Shown here one piece after another: positions 34,885 to 40,261 of a stretch of DNA of 40,261 nucleotides. The notes beneath the pieces are model-generated. The model was not told the origin of the DNA. It did no database searches and saw only the letters and a list, made by a program, of their open reading frames with translations. The translations under genes were made by a program, and so were the position numbers. Origin of the DNA: Actinomycetota bacterium (lineage in GTDB: Bacteria > Actinomycetota > Actinomycetes > S36-B12); contig WLOY01000014.1 in NCBI GenBank assembly GCA_009699015.1, forward strand, positions 1 through 40,261, in the 5' to 3' direction. Positions within the stretch are counted from its first letter, which is position 1. The number at the start of each line of letters is the position of its first letter.

Positions 34885-36174
34885 CTACGTTCGAGATCCT
34901 GCCGGGATTGGTGCGATCCCCCTCGCCAGTGCACTGAGCATTCTGCGTTCGCGCCTCGACGCCGCCTCGTAGGGCGTGATGCCGTCGCGTATCGCCCGCT
35001 CGAGTCGCTCGGGATCGCGTGGCAGCCGGACGACCTCCGCCCTCAGCCCGAGCTGGCGAAGCATTCGGTCGCTGATTGACGTTGGCGCCATCAATCCCGA
35101 TGCCCCCGTCAGGACGAGGGTGAGGCCAGCAGCATCATTCACCGAGGTCACGGCCGGGAGCTCATTGAGCAGCCGAGTGAGGCCGAGGGTCGACGACCTC
35201 GCGGTGACCAGCACGTGATCGGCCGCCTCTAGCGCGGTGACTGCAGCGGCATTGCGCCTCGAAGCGAGCAGCGGACTCCCGGCGAGATGGGCAATCGCGC
35301 CCTCCTCCTCGATGCAGGAGCCGATGTCGACGACCACGACATCAAAGGCCTCCCGCGCCACCCGCCACACTGTGCGCAGCGCAGCCTCTCGCAGGTCGGG
35401 CCACCGCTCGGCCCTCACCAGACCGCCGAGTATCGAGAGTCGGTCCGAGAGAAGTCGCGTAGCCGCGACCAGCGTGCGGGCATTGAGCGTGCCATTGTCG
35501 GCCTGCCTGCACGCGACGACAAGGCCGCTGGCCTCGGCGTTCATCCCAACCTGGGCTATCAGGGAAGGCGCATAGGTGTCCGCATCGACAAGGCAGACCG
35601 AATACCCGTTGTCGGCAAGGGACTCGGCGACCGAAAGGGCCGTGGTCGTCCGGCCGGGTGCCCCAGTAGGCCCCCACACCGCAACCAGGATGCAGGGTCT
35701 GGCTCCCGCCTCCGGCGCCGCAGCGGGCGCCGCCTGATCACGGCCTCCCGCGCTACGGCCTCTTGCACCACTGCCTCCCGCACCACGCCCGATCCGCGCA
35801 GCCGAGTCCGGAGTCGAGCGATGAGACCCTCCGCTCACCAGCGTTGCGATCGTTGCGATCGTCGCAACCGGGTCGCCGTGATGCCGGATGACGTTCGGCA
35901 CGTTCCATGCCCTGAGGCGTCGTTCATCGTCATCGCTCACCGCGATCCCGACAACGATGCGCTCATCAGCCATGATCCGGCCAATGAGATCCCCGCTGAG
36001 CCTAGGCACGCCAGCACTCACCGCAACGGCCATCGTGGTGTCGGCCGCAGCCGCGGCGAGCAGGTCCGCCGCATCGAGCGAACGGCGCGAGATGACGATG
36101 CCGTGCAGGGTCGCTGCCGCGACAAGCCCCGGCTCGTCGCTCAGATCAGGGGCCGCGAGGATCACGCTGATCAT
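34885..36174 (-). CDS. CpaE/MinD-like P-loop ATPase
   Basis: A 429-residue protein. A receiver-like N-terminal part (1-115), a Gly/Arg/Ser/Ala-rich linker (about 116-158), then a MinD/ParA-type ATPase. The deviant Walker A reads GPTGAPGRTTT (168-178), with Arg175 where Lys is usual, followed by the signature CLVDADTYAPSL (194-205) and the Walker B strand VVVVDIGS (279-286). This matches CpaE/TadZ-like 'septum site' proteins of actinobacteria, which help place pili or secretion machines. The ATG overlaps the stop of the SAF-domain gene (ATGA), so the two are coupled. No Tad/Flp pilus genes are in the window. Whether the Arg-type P-loop hydrolyses ATP is unclear. Confidence 0.85.
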   Translation of the reverse strand: MISVILAAPDLSDEPGLVAAATLHGIVISRRSLDAADLLAAAAADTTMAVAVSAGVPRLSGDLIGRIMADERIVVGIAVSDDDERRLRAWNVPNVIRHHGDPVATIATIATLVSGGSHRSTPDSAARIGRGAGGSGARGRSAGGRDQAAPAAAPEAGARPCILVAVWGPTGAPGRTTTALSVAESLADNGYSVCLVDADTYAPSLIAQVGMNAEASGLVVACRQADNGTLNARTLVAATRLLSDRLSILGGLVRAERWPDLREAALRTVWRVAREAFDVVVVDIGSCIEEEGAIAHLAGSPLLASRRNAAAVTALEAADHVLVTARSSTLGLTRLLNELPAVTSVNDAAGLTLVLTGASGLMAPTSISDRMLRQLGLRAEVVRLPRDPERLERAIRDGITPYEAASRRERRMLSALARGIAPIPAGSRT

Positions 36175-36863
36175 GGCCCCACCGCATCACGCGGATCAGC
36201 TTCAGTGATCGGCACCGCTGCGAGATCGACCACGCCTGACCGGATCGCCGAAACAGCGGTGCTCACCTCTGACTCGGGCACTTCGACCACCACCGCGATC
36301 TCGCCGCCGACGCCCACCGACTCGCGATCAACCGACACCACAAGTACCCGGGGAAGCACGAGCACCGGCGGGGCCGCGGATGTCTGTCCGCCGTCAGTCA
36401 CCGTCGCCCAGACATCGACCCGGTCGCCGGCAGCGAGGTCGACCGGCGCATGGAGCGGATCCACCGGGAACGTCACCTGCCGCGCCCCCGGGGACGCCGC
36501 GGCGCTGCCGACCGCCGCGGCGGGAACGAGCGAGCCGGCCGTGACAGGCAGGATCATGCGCCCCTCGAGCGGGCGATCCGCGGTCAGATAGCTCTCAGCC
36601 GCTGCCCCAAGGGAGACGGCGACAGGTTCCACCACCGGGACAGCGCCGGGCAGCAGGTCCCGGCTCGCGCGCCAGACAGTCACCGTCGATTCCGAGCCGG
36701 ACATGAGGCTCGCACCCCACACCATCGCAACGATCATGAACCCGAGGCCGAGCCACAGTCGCGTGTCACGCCACCTGATCCTGCGCATCCTCTCGGCTCT
36801 CGGCGGACTGGCAAGCGGCAACTGGCCCGCAGCCTTGTCACGTGGTCTGGTGAGGACGTTCAT
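36171..36863 (-). CDS. SAF-domain membrane protein (CpaB/RcpC-like)
   Basis: A 230-residue protein with one N-terminal membrane helix (about 35-52, LWLGLGFMIVAMVWGASL) preceded by a basic cytoplasmic segment (RRIRWRDTR), then a SAF domain (about 58-125) and a beta-rich C-terminal part (DRVDVWATVTDGG, VLVVSVDRESVGVGGE). This is the CpaB/RcpC pilus-assembly plan. ATG 36863 is set by GGGGAGAG just upstream; earlier in-frame codons lack support. The stop overlaps the CpaE-like start as ATGA. Together they look like the remaining or conserved core of a Tad-type system, with a role in envelope assembly inferred only from family. Confidence 0.85.
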   Translation of the reverse strand: MNVLTRPRDKAAGQLPLASPPRAERMRRIRWRDTRLWLGLGFMIVAMVWGASLMSGSESTVTVWRASRDLLPGAVPVVEPVAVSLGAAAESYLTADRPLEGRMILPVTAGSLVPAAAVGSAAASPGARQVTFPVDPLHAPVDLAAGDRVDVWATVTDGGQTSAAPPVLVLPRVLVVSVDRESVGVGGEIAVVVEVPESEVSTAVSAIRSGVVDLAAVPITEADPRDAVGP

Positions 36864-36963
36864 GGGCTCTCCCCGTTGGTCAGTTCGATGGTTGGACGGA
36901 CGACAGGTGACCCGCTCGAGCCACCGCCCAAGGATCACTCACGACGGCCCAGTCGCCAAATAG

Positions 36964-36972
36964 TTATCCACA
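36964..36972 (+). promoter_or_regulatory. consensus DnaA box TTATCCACA
   Basis: A perfect 9-mer in the 159-bp divergent region between the SAF-domain gene and the BldC-like gene. On the minus strand it overlaps the sequence GGATAACTATTT, a plausible -10 for the SAF-CpaE operon. Confidence 0.6.
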
Positions 36973-37010
36973 GGCCGAGGGTCGGCGTCCCCGCTCGGGC
37001 ACCTGTTTGG

Positions 37011-37016
37011 GACGAT
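37011..37016 (+). promoter_or_regulatory. possible leaderless -10 for the BldC-like gene
   Basis: GACGAT, 6 nt (CGGCGG), then GTG 37023. No Shine-Dalgarno fits this start better than the G-run directly before it. Confidence 0.35.
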
Positions 37017-37022
37017 CGGCGG

Positions 37023-37325
37023 GTGACATCACGCTTTCTCACCCTCGCCGACGTTGCAGAGACCCTTCAGATCTCCGCCGCCCAGGCGTACGCCCTCGTT
37101 CGCAGCGGGGACCTGCCGGCCATCAAGGTCGGTGGCCGGGGCCAGTGGCGGGTGGAGGCGGCGGAGCTCGAGAACTACATCAGCCGGATGTATGTACAGA
37201 CTCGCGAGTTCGTCGAATCCCACCCGTTCGGCTCCGAGGCCTCGGTTGGCCCCCACTCCACAGTCGAACCTGGCTTTTCTGCCGGATCTAGTTCTGCCAC
37301 CGGGACTGCCGAATCACTCGACTGA
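37023..37325 (+). CDS. BldC/excisionase-type helix-turn-helix DNA-binding protein
   Basis: A 100-residue protein. Residues 4-58 are a winged helix-turn-helix of the MerR/excisionase class: FLTLADVAETLQISAAQAYALV, then RSGDLPAIKVGGRGQWRVEAAELENYI. This is the same fold as BldC and phage excisionases. The tail MYVQTREFVESHPFG is typical of a conserved actinobacterial group, and the last 30 residues are Ser/Gly-rich and poorly ordered. No integrase is present, so it is more likely a chromosomal regulator. GTG 37023 gives exactly the domain start. Its 3' end overlaps the convergent Sm-like gene by 38 nt. Confidence 0.88.
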   Translation: MTSRFLTLADVAETLQISAAQAYALVRSGDLPAIKVGGRGQWRVEAAELENYISRMYVQTREFVESHPFGSEASVGPHSTVEPGFSAGSSSATGTAESLD

Positions 37326-37941
37326 CCCAGGCCAGCGTGCACGTCGTCACCGCGCCGTCCGCCATGAGCAGGTCGACGTGATCAGCGCCCACGAGGGCTG
37401 GAAGCCCCGTGAGCGAAGTCCCGTCGAACAGGATGATTCGGACCTCGATTGCTGTCGCCGCTCGTAGGTAGGAACCCCAAGTGAGGGCTACCGTCGATCG
37501 CCGACGGATACCTTGGGCAGTCTTGGTCGAGTTCGCCTGATCCACGTTGGCGAAATCCACATTGACGAAATCCAGGTTGACGGAATCCACGTTGGCCGGA
37601 TCCCCGGTCGACAGGGCCATCGGCAGTCCCCTGACGGTGACGATGCCCGCGATTGCGATGCAGTGCTCGGCTCCGTCCCCGCCGGCAAGGACCACGACCC
37701 GATTGCCGACATCTCGGACGATCCCCTCGACCACGCAGCCGCTCCGCAGCGTCATCGTGACCGGCCTCGACGCTGCCGCCAGCCGATCGACGATGCCGAG
37801 GCTCACGCGCTCGGCGGTGAGGATCTCAGCCGCCTCTGCGAGCACATCGGCATCGATGTCGGACTGCAGTCCGGCCGCTGCCTCCGCAAGGAGGTCCTCT
37901 GGCACCTTGTCGGCGTTCGGCGCCTGGTCATGGACGGGCAT
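37288..37941 (-). CDS. double Sm-like protein with central pentapeptide-type repeats (unknown function)
   Basis: A 217-residue protein I cannot assign to a named family. An acidic helical N-terminus (1-50) is followed by an Sm-like beta segment at about 60-105 (PVTMTLRSGCVVEGIVRDVG..., VVVLAGG, IAIAGIVTVRGL). A second, similar segment lies at about 162-212 (IEVRIILFDGTSLTGLPALVG, VDLLMADG, LAWVSRVIR). The parallel pattern of charge/Gly/Val and the ending V(T/S)RVRG suggests an internal duplication. Between them are four 5-residue repeats of the NVDxx type (117-136), encoded by 15-bp DNA repeats, with a pentapeptide-repeat look. ATG 37941 has a GAGAGG nearby. The 3' end overlaps the convergent BldC-like gene. 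Confidence 0.75.
   Translation of the reverse strand: MPVHDQAPNADKVPEDLLAEAAAGLQSDIDADVLAEAAEILTAERVSLGIVDRLAAASRPVTMTLRSGCVVEGIVRDVGNRVVVLAGGDGAEHCIAIAGIVTVRGLPMALSTGDPANVDSVNLDFVNVDFANVDQANSTKTAQGIRRRSTVALTWGSYLRAATAIEVRIILFDGTSLTGLPALVGADHVDLLMADGAVTTCTLAWVSRVIRQSRWQN
37534..37593 (-). repeat. four in-frame 15-bp tandem repeats (NVDxx)
   Basis: Four degenerate 15-bp units inside the Sm-like gene, encoding NVDSV, NLDFV, NVDFA and NVDQA. Units are a multiple of 3, so copy-number change keeps the frame. They lie between the two Sm-like halves. Confidence 0.85.
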
Positions 37942-38059
37942 TGGCTCTGCCTCTCGGGAGGGTGGTCCAGATCACATTCGCTTGAGGTATGGCCCGCCAT
38001 GAGCCCAGCCATACCTGCCCCGTGGACATTGATCAGGCAATGTCGGCTCGGGGAATCAC

Positions 38060-38068
38060 TTGTCCACA
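38060..38068 (+). promoter_or_regulatory. consensus DnaA box TTGTCCACA
   Basis: A perfect match to the actinobacterial DnaA box form TTGTCCACA, 7 nt upstream of the -35 of the DUF6459 promoter. With the box at 36964 it brackets the BldC-like and Sm-like genes. Confidence 0.6.
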
Positions 38069-38075
38069 CCCACCC

Positions 38076-38106
38076 TTGACAGATCAGCCATCGGTGGACG
38101 TACGAT
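38076..38106 (+). promoter_or_regulatory. sigma-70-type promoter for DUF6459
   Basis: TTGACA (38076-38081), a 19-bp spacer, and TACGAT (38101-38106). The -35 is perfect and the -10 fits TANNNT. The transcript would start near 38113 with a leader of about 95 nt ending in the AAGGAG Shine-Dalgarno before GTG 38208. Confidence 0.65.
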
Positions 38107-38207
38107 GGTTCCGAACGCAAACACAAGTAAACACACATATTCACTATCCAACACAACCTACCGTCACCGCGCCCCCCCGACCGCGGTCGTCCTCCAAGGA
38201 GAACGCC

Positions 38208-38747
38208 GTGTCCATTTCAACGCTCGCTCCCACTCGATATACGTCGGTGTCAGCCGATGCCGCAGCATCTGCCCGCCAACTCTCCCTCCCACTGTCCTGG
38301 GAGGTGTCCCCCGGCGTGCCGGCCATCCCGCAGGTACCCAGGCACCTGCACGTCGTCGGCACTACCGAACCGCGGGTCACCGGTGAGCCCCAAACCGACC
38401 GGCCGACAGTCGAGTGGGTCGCCCGAATGGCACGCGCCGTTGCCGAGGTCGGGGCAGGCGAGCGGCCCCCCGGCCAACTCACCAGGTGGGTCGAGCGCGA
38501 TCAACTACGGCTGCTGGCTGCCCGCGGTGCAGCGGTGGCACGCCATCCAAGCACCCGAGGGCGCGTCACCGTCGCGAACAGGCCGCGGGCCCTTCAGCAG
38601 GTGCGGTCAATTCGTCTCTGCCCGATCGCGCCGGGCATCGTCGAGACATCCGCCGTCCTCGTCGGGACTGAGCGCGCACGAGCGGTTGCGATGCGATTCG
38701 AGTTCATCACCGAGCGCTGGCTTCTCACCGCCTTCAGCCTCGGCTAG
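38208..38747 (+). CDS. DUF6459 (Rv3231c-region type) conserved actinobacterial protein
   Basis: A 179-residue protein. The variable N-terminus (1-85) is Pro/Ser/Thr-rich; the conserved C-terminal domain (about 90-178) has VEWVARMARAVAEVGAGERPPGQL, RWVERDQLRLLAARG, then VRSIRLCPIAPGIVETSAVL and RAVAMRFEFITERWLLTAFSLG. This fits DUF6459, a family found next to secA in actinobacteria. No membrane segment or catalytic motif is visible; the two-layer alpha/beta look suggests a cystatin/NTF2-like fold, which is inference. GTG 38208 has a strong AAGGAG 7-12 nt upstream. Terminated by a strong hairpin shared with secA. Function unknown. Confidence 0.82.
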   Translation: MSISTLAPTRYTSVSADAAASARQLSLPLSWEVSPGVPAIPQVPRHLHVVGTTEPRVTGEPQTDRPTVEWVARMARAVAEVGAGERPPGQLTRWVERDQLRLLAARGAAVARHPSTRGRVTVANRPRALQQVRSIRLCPIAPGIVETSAVLVGTERARAVAMRFEFITERWLLTAFSLG

Positions 38748-38749
38748 CA

Positions 38750-38788
38750 CTTCGTGCGCCGCTGCGCGGGGGGCAGCGGCGCACGAAG
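38750..38788. terminator. bidirectional hairpin terminator between DUF6459 and secA
   Basis: Perfect 16-bp inverted repeat, CTTCGTGCGCCGCTGC (38750-38765), 7-nt loop, complementary arm (38773-38788). It starts 2 nt after the DUF6459 stop and lies 35 nt from the convergent secA stop, so it can serve both genes. Confidence 0.85.
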
Positions 38789-38790
38789 AA

Positions 38791-38842
38791 GACCCGGTCA
38801 ATCGACCCGGTCAATTGCCCCGGCTAATTGCCCCGGCGACGG
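38791..38842. repeat. four degenerate 13-bp tandem repeats over the secA stop
   Basis: Units at 38791, 38804, 38817 and 38830: GACCCGGTCAATC, GACCCGGTCAATT, GCCCCGGCTAATT, GCCCCGGCGACGG. The third unit contains the secA stop codon (TAG on the minus strand, 38824-38826). As 13 is not a multiple of 3, expansion would change the secA C-terminus. Confidence 0.8.
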
Positions 38843-40261
38843 TTCTCGCGCTCGATCCTGCGCCGCTCAGCACGACTGGCGTTCGGGTCGATTTCGACGA
38901 TAACGCCGTCCTCAAGCTCCATCTCGCCACGCTGGACGCCGCCGGTCTCATCGGGAGCCGAGTACTCCATGTGAGCCGGTCGCGACGGAGCAAGGCCCTT
39001 CGCGAGCAGCTTGGGCGGCGCAGCCGGCGCAGCGCTCTGCGCCGCCGCGGCAAGCCCCGCCAGTGCAGGCGCCGCCGTTGCGTCGACAAGGCCCCCGATA
39101 GCCTCCTCGGCCTCTTCCGAGACCGGTGTCGCGACCTCAACATCGACATTGAACAGGTACCCGACAGTCTCCTCCTTGATGGAGTCCATCATCGCTGTGA
39201 AAAGGTCGAAACCCTCGCGCTGGTACTCGATGAGCGGGTCGCGCTGGGCCATCGCGCGCAGCCCGATGCCGTCGCGCAGGTAGTCCATCTCATAGAGATG
39301 CTCGCGCCACTTACGATCCAGTACCGAGAGGATGACGCGGCGTTCGAGCTCCCTCGTCACCGTCTCGCCGAGCGTCTCCTCCCGGACGTCGTAGGCCCGC
39401 TGCACGTCCTCCTTCAGCTCAGCAACGAGATACTCGCCGGTGAGTCCGCTGCGGCCGCCGCCTGAGAAGTCCTCGAGCTCGCTAACCGTCACCCCGACCG
39501 GATAGAGCTGCTTGAGCGCGGTCCAGAGCCGGTCGAGGTCCCAGTCCTCCGGGAATCCATCCTTCGTCGCAGCGGTGACATATCCCTCGACCGTCGTGTC
39601 GATGAACTCGCGCACCTGCTCCTCGATGTCCTCGCCCTCGAGCACGCGGCGGCGCTCGTCGTAGATGACCAGGCGCTGGCGGTTGAGCACATCGTCGTAC
39701 TTCAGGACGTCCTTGCGGATCTCGAAGTTCTGCGCCTCAACCTGCGACTGGGCCGAACGAATCGCATTCGACACCATCTTCGCCTCGATCGGGACATCGT
39801 CCGGCACGTTGAACCGGCGCAGGAATGCATCAACCATGTCGGCCTTGAACAACCGCATGAGGTCGTCCTCGAGGGACAGGTAGAACTGGGTCGCACCGGG
39901 ATCGCCCTGCCGGCCTGATCGACCACGCAACTGGTTATCGATGCGACGTGACTCATGGCGCTCGGTGGCGAGCACGTACAGGCCCCCGAGGCCAACGACC
40001 TCATCATGCTCGGACTGCACCGACGACTTCGCCTGCTCGAGCGACGGCAGCCAGGCCGCCTCATAGTTCTCCGGGTCATCGATCGGCGAGAGGCCCTGCT
40101 GTGCAAGCGCCGCCGCCGCCATGAATTCGGGGTTGCCTCCGAGCATGATGTCGGTGCCTCGACCCGCCATGTTCGTGGCGACTGTCACGGCCCCGCGACG
40201 CCCGGCCTGAGCCACGATTGCGGCCTCGCGGTCGTTGTGCTTCGCATTGAGAACCTCATGC
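38824..40261 (-). CDS. secA: preprotein translocase ATPase SecA (C-terminal part; 5' end off window)
   Basis: The C-terminal 478 residues are visible; the frame is open to the window edge ([16 protein letters not shown]...), so the N-terminal motor half is missing. The motor motif [18 protein letters not shown] marks NBD2, followed by [15 protein letters not shown] (seen as [21 protein letters not shown]) and the helical scaffold/wing, including [39 protein letters not shown]. SecA drives Sec-dependent export across the membrane. The tail is Ala-rich, then charged ([17 protein letters not shown]) and lacks the CxCx8CH zinc finger of many SecA proteins. The stop lies in a 13-bp tandem repeat. 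DUF6459 is convergent. Confidence 0.95.
   Translation of the reverse strand, partial: HEVLNAKHNDREAAIVAQAGRRGAVTVATNMAGRGTDIMLGGNPEFMAAAALAQQGLSPIDDPENYEAAWLPSLEQAKSSVQSEHDEVVGLGGLYVLATERHESRRIDNQLRGRSGRQGDPGATQFYLSLEDDLMRLFKADMVDAFLRRFNVPDDVPIEAKMVSNAIRSAQSQVEAQNFEIRKDVLKYDDVLNRQRLVIYDERRRVLEGEDIEEQVREFIDTTVEGYVTAATKDGFPEDWDLDRLWTALKQLYPVGVTVSELEDFSGGGRSGLTGEYLVAELKEDVQRAYDVREETLGETVTRELERRVILSVLDRKWREHLYEMDYLRDGIGLRAMAQRDPLIEYQREGFDLFTAMMDSIKEETVGYLFNVDVEVATPVSEEAEEAIGGLVDATAAPALAGLAAAAQSAAPAAPPKLLAKGLAPSRPAHMEYSAPDETGGVQRGEMELEDGVIVEIDPNASRAERRRIERENRRRGN

Larger units (their letters stand above)
37942..38207. other. 266-bp divergent control region with DnaA box, promoter and A/C-rich leader
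   Basis: Between the Sm-like gene (minus) and DUF6459 (plus). Holds a TTGTCCACA DnaA box (38060-38068), a sigma-70-type promoter (38076-38106) and a leader poor in G from 38119 to 38160 with three AACACA copies. I see no gene in it. Confidence 0.6.

Noticed and set aside
35700..35860. Repetitive GC-rich stretch resembling a small repeat array
   Set aside because: It encodes the Gly/Arg/Ser/Ala linker and ATIATIAT helix of the CpaE-like protein; no CRISPR-like spacing.
35287..36591. 434-codon plus-strand open frame
   Set aside because: Antisense to the CpaE-like and SAF genes; Arg/Thr/Ser-rich shadow.
37023..37200. Excisionase-like gene as a sign of a mobile element
   Set aside because: No integrase, att-like repeats or phage genes nearby, and the surrounding genes are core actinobacterial genes.

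Overview
The window is a stretch of high-GC chromosomal DNA that reads as a member of the class Actinomycetes. The evidence is gene content and order: a UPF0182 membrane protein, a PDZ/Lon-like protease, a Zincin_2 protein, a ThiF-like protein, an ABC1 kinase, the HRDC helicase UvrD2, mycoredoxin, NudC, AdnB, AdnA and MoeZ. From memory this matches the Rv3193c-Rv3206c neighbourhood of Mycobacterium tuberculosis. Mycoredoxin and AdnAB also point to a mycothiol-using actinomycete. I cannot name a genus. I saw no tRNA, rRNA, IS element, prophage or CRISPR array, and the window reads as core chromosome rather than an accessory island.

Region by region. (1) 1-7223, all minus strand: a SAM methyltransferase cut by the window edge; UPF0182; a PDZ/S16 protease coupled to a small membrane protein; a 450-bp gap; a Nudix hydrolase coupled to a Zincin_2 protein. 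(2) 7248-11528: a small zinc-ribbon protein with a tripled 29-bp repeat over its stop codon, then an M20 peptidase, a ThiF-like protein and an ABC1 kinase on the plus strand. (3) 11569-16164: uvrD2 and mycoredoxin diverge, then nudC and an acyltransferase diverge. (4) 16240-22796: the adnA-adnB helicase-nuclease operon. (5) 22856-26793: a flippase/pseudokinase membrane protein, a CDGSH protein and moeZ. (6) 26903-34781: the large NAD-glutamate dehydrogenase, a DUF2505 protein, and a translationally coupled pair of patatin-like lipase and WS/DGAT acyltransferase. (7) 34885-38747: a CpaE-like ATPase coupled to a SAF-domain protein, a BldC/excisionase-type DNA-binding protein, a double Sm-like protein with pentapeptide repeats, and DUF6459. 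(8) 38824-40261: the C-terminal half of SecA.

Functionally this is housekeeping: DNA repair (AdnAB, UvrD2), NAD and thiol redox upkeep (NudC, mycoredoxin), sulfur transfer (MoeZ), amino-acid catabolism (GDH), storage lipid turnover (WS/DGAT plus patatin) and protein export (SecA), mixed with conserved actinobacterial genes of unknown role.

The most interesting signals are regulatory. At about a dozen starts a -10-like hexamer lies close upstream of the GTG or ATG, most often exactly 6 nt away, which suggests leaderless transcription; the hexamers fall into two classes. Two divergent pairs (uvrD2/mycoredoxin and gdh/DUF2505) have superimposed -10 boxes, the second inside a 17-bp near-palindrome. 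Consensus DnaA boxes sit in the control regions on both sides of the BldC-like and Sm-like genes. I found no obvious multi-gene defence or mobile system.
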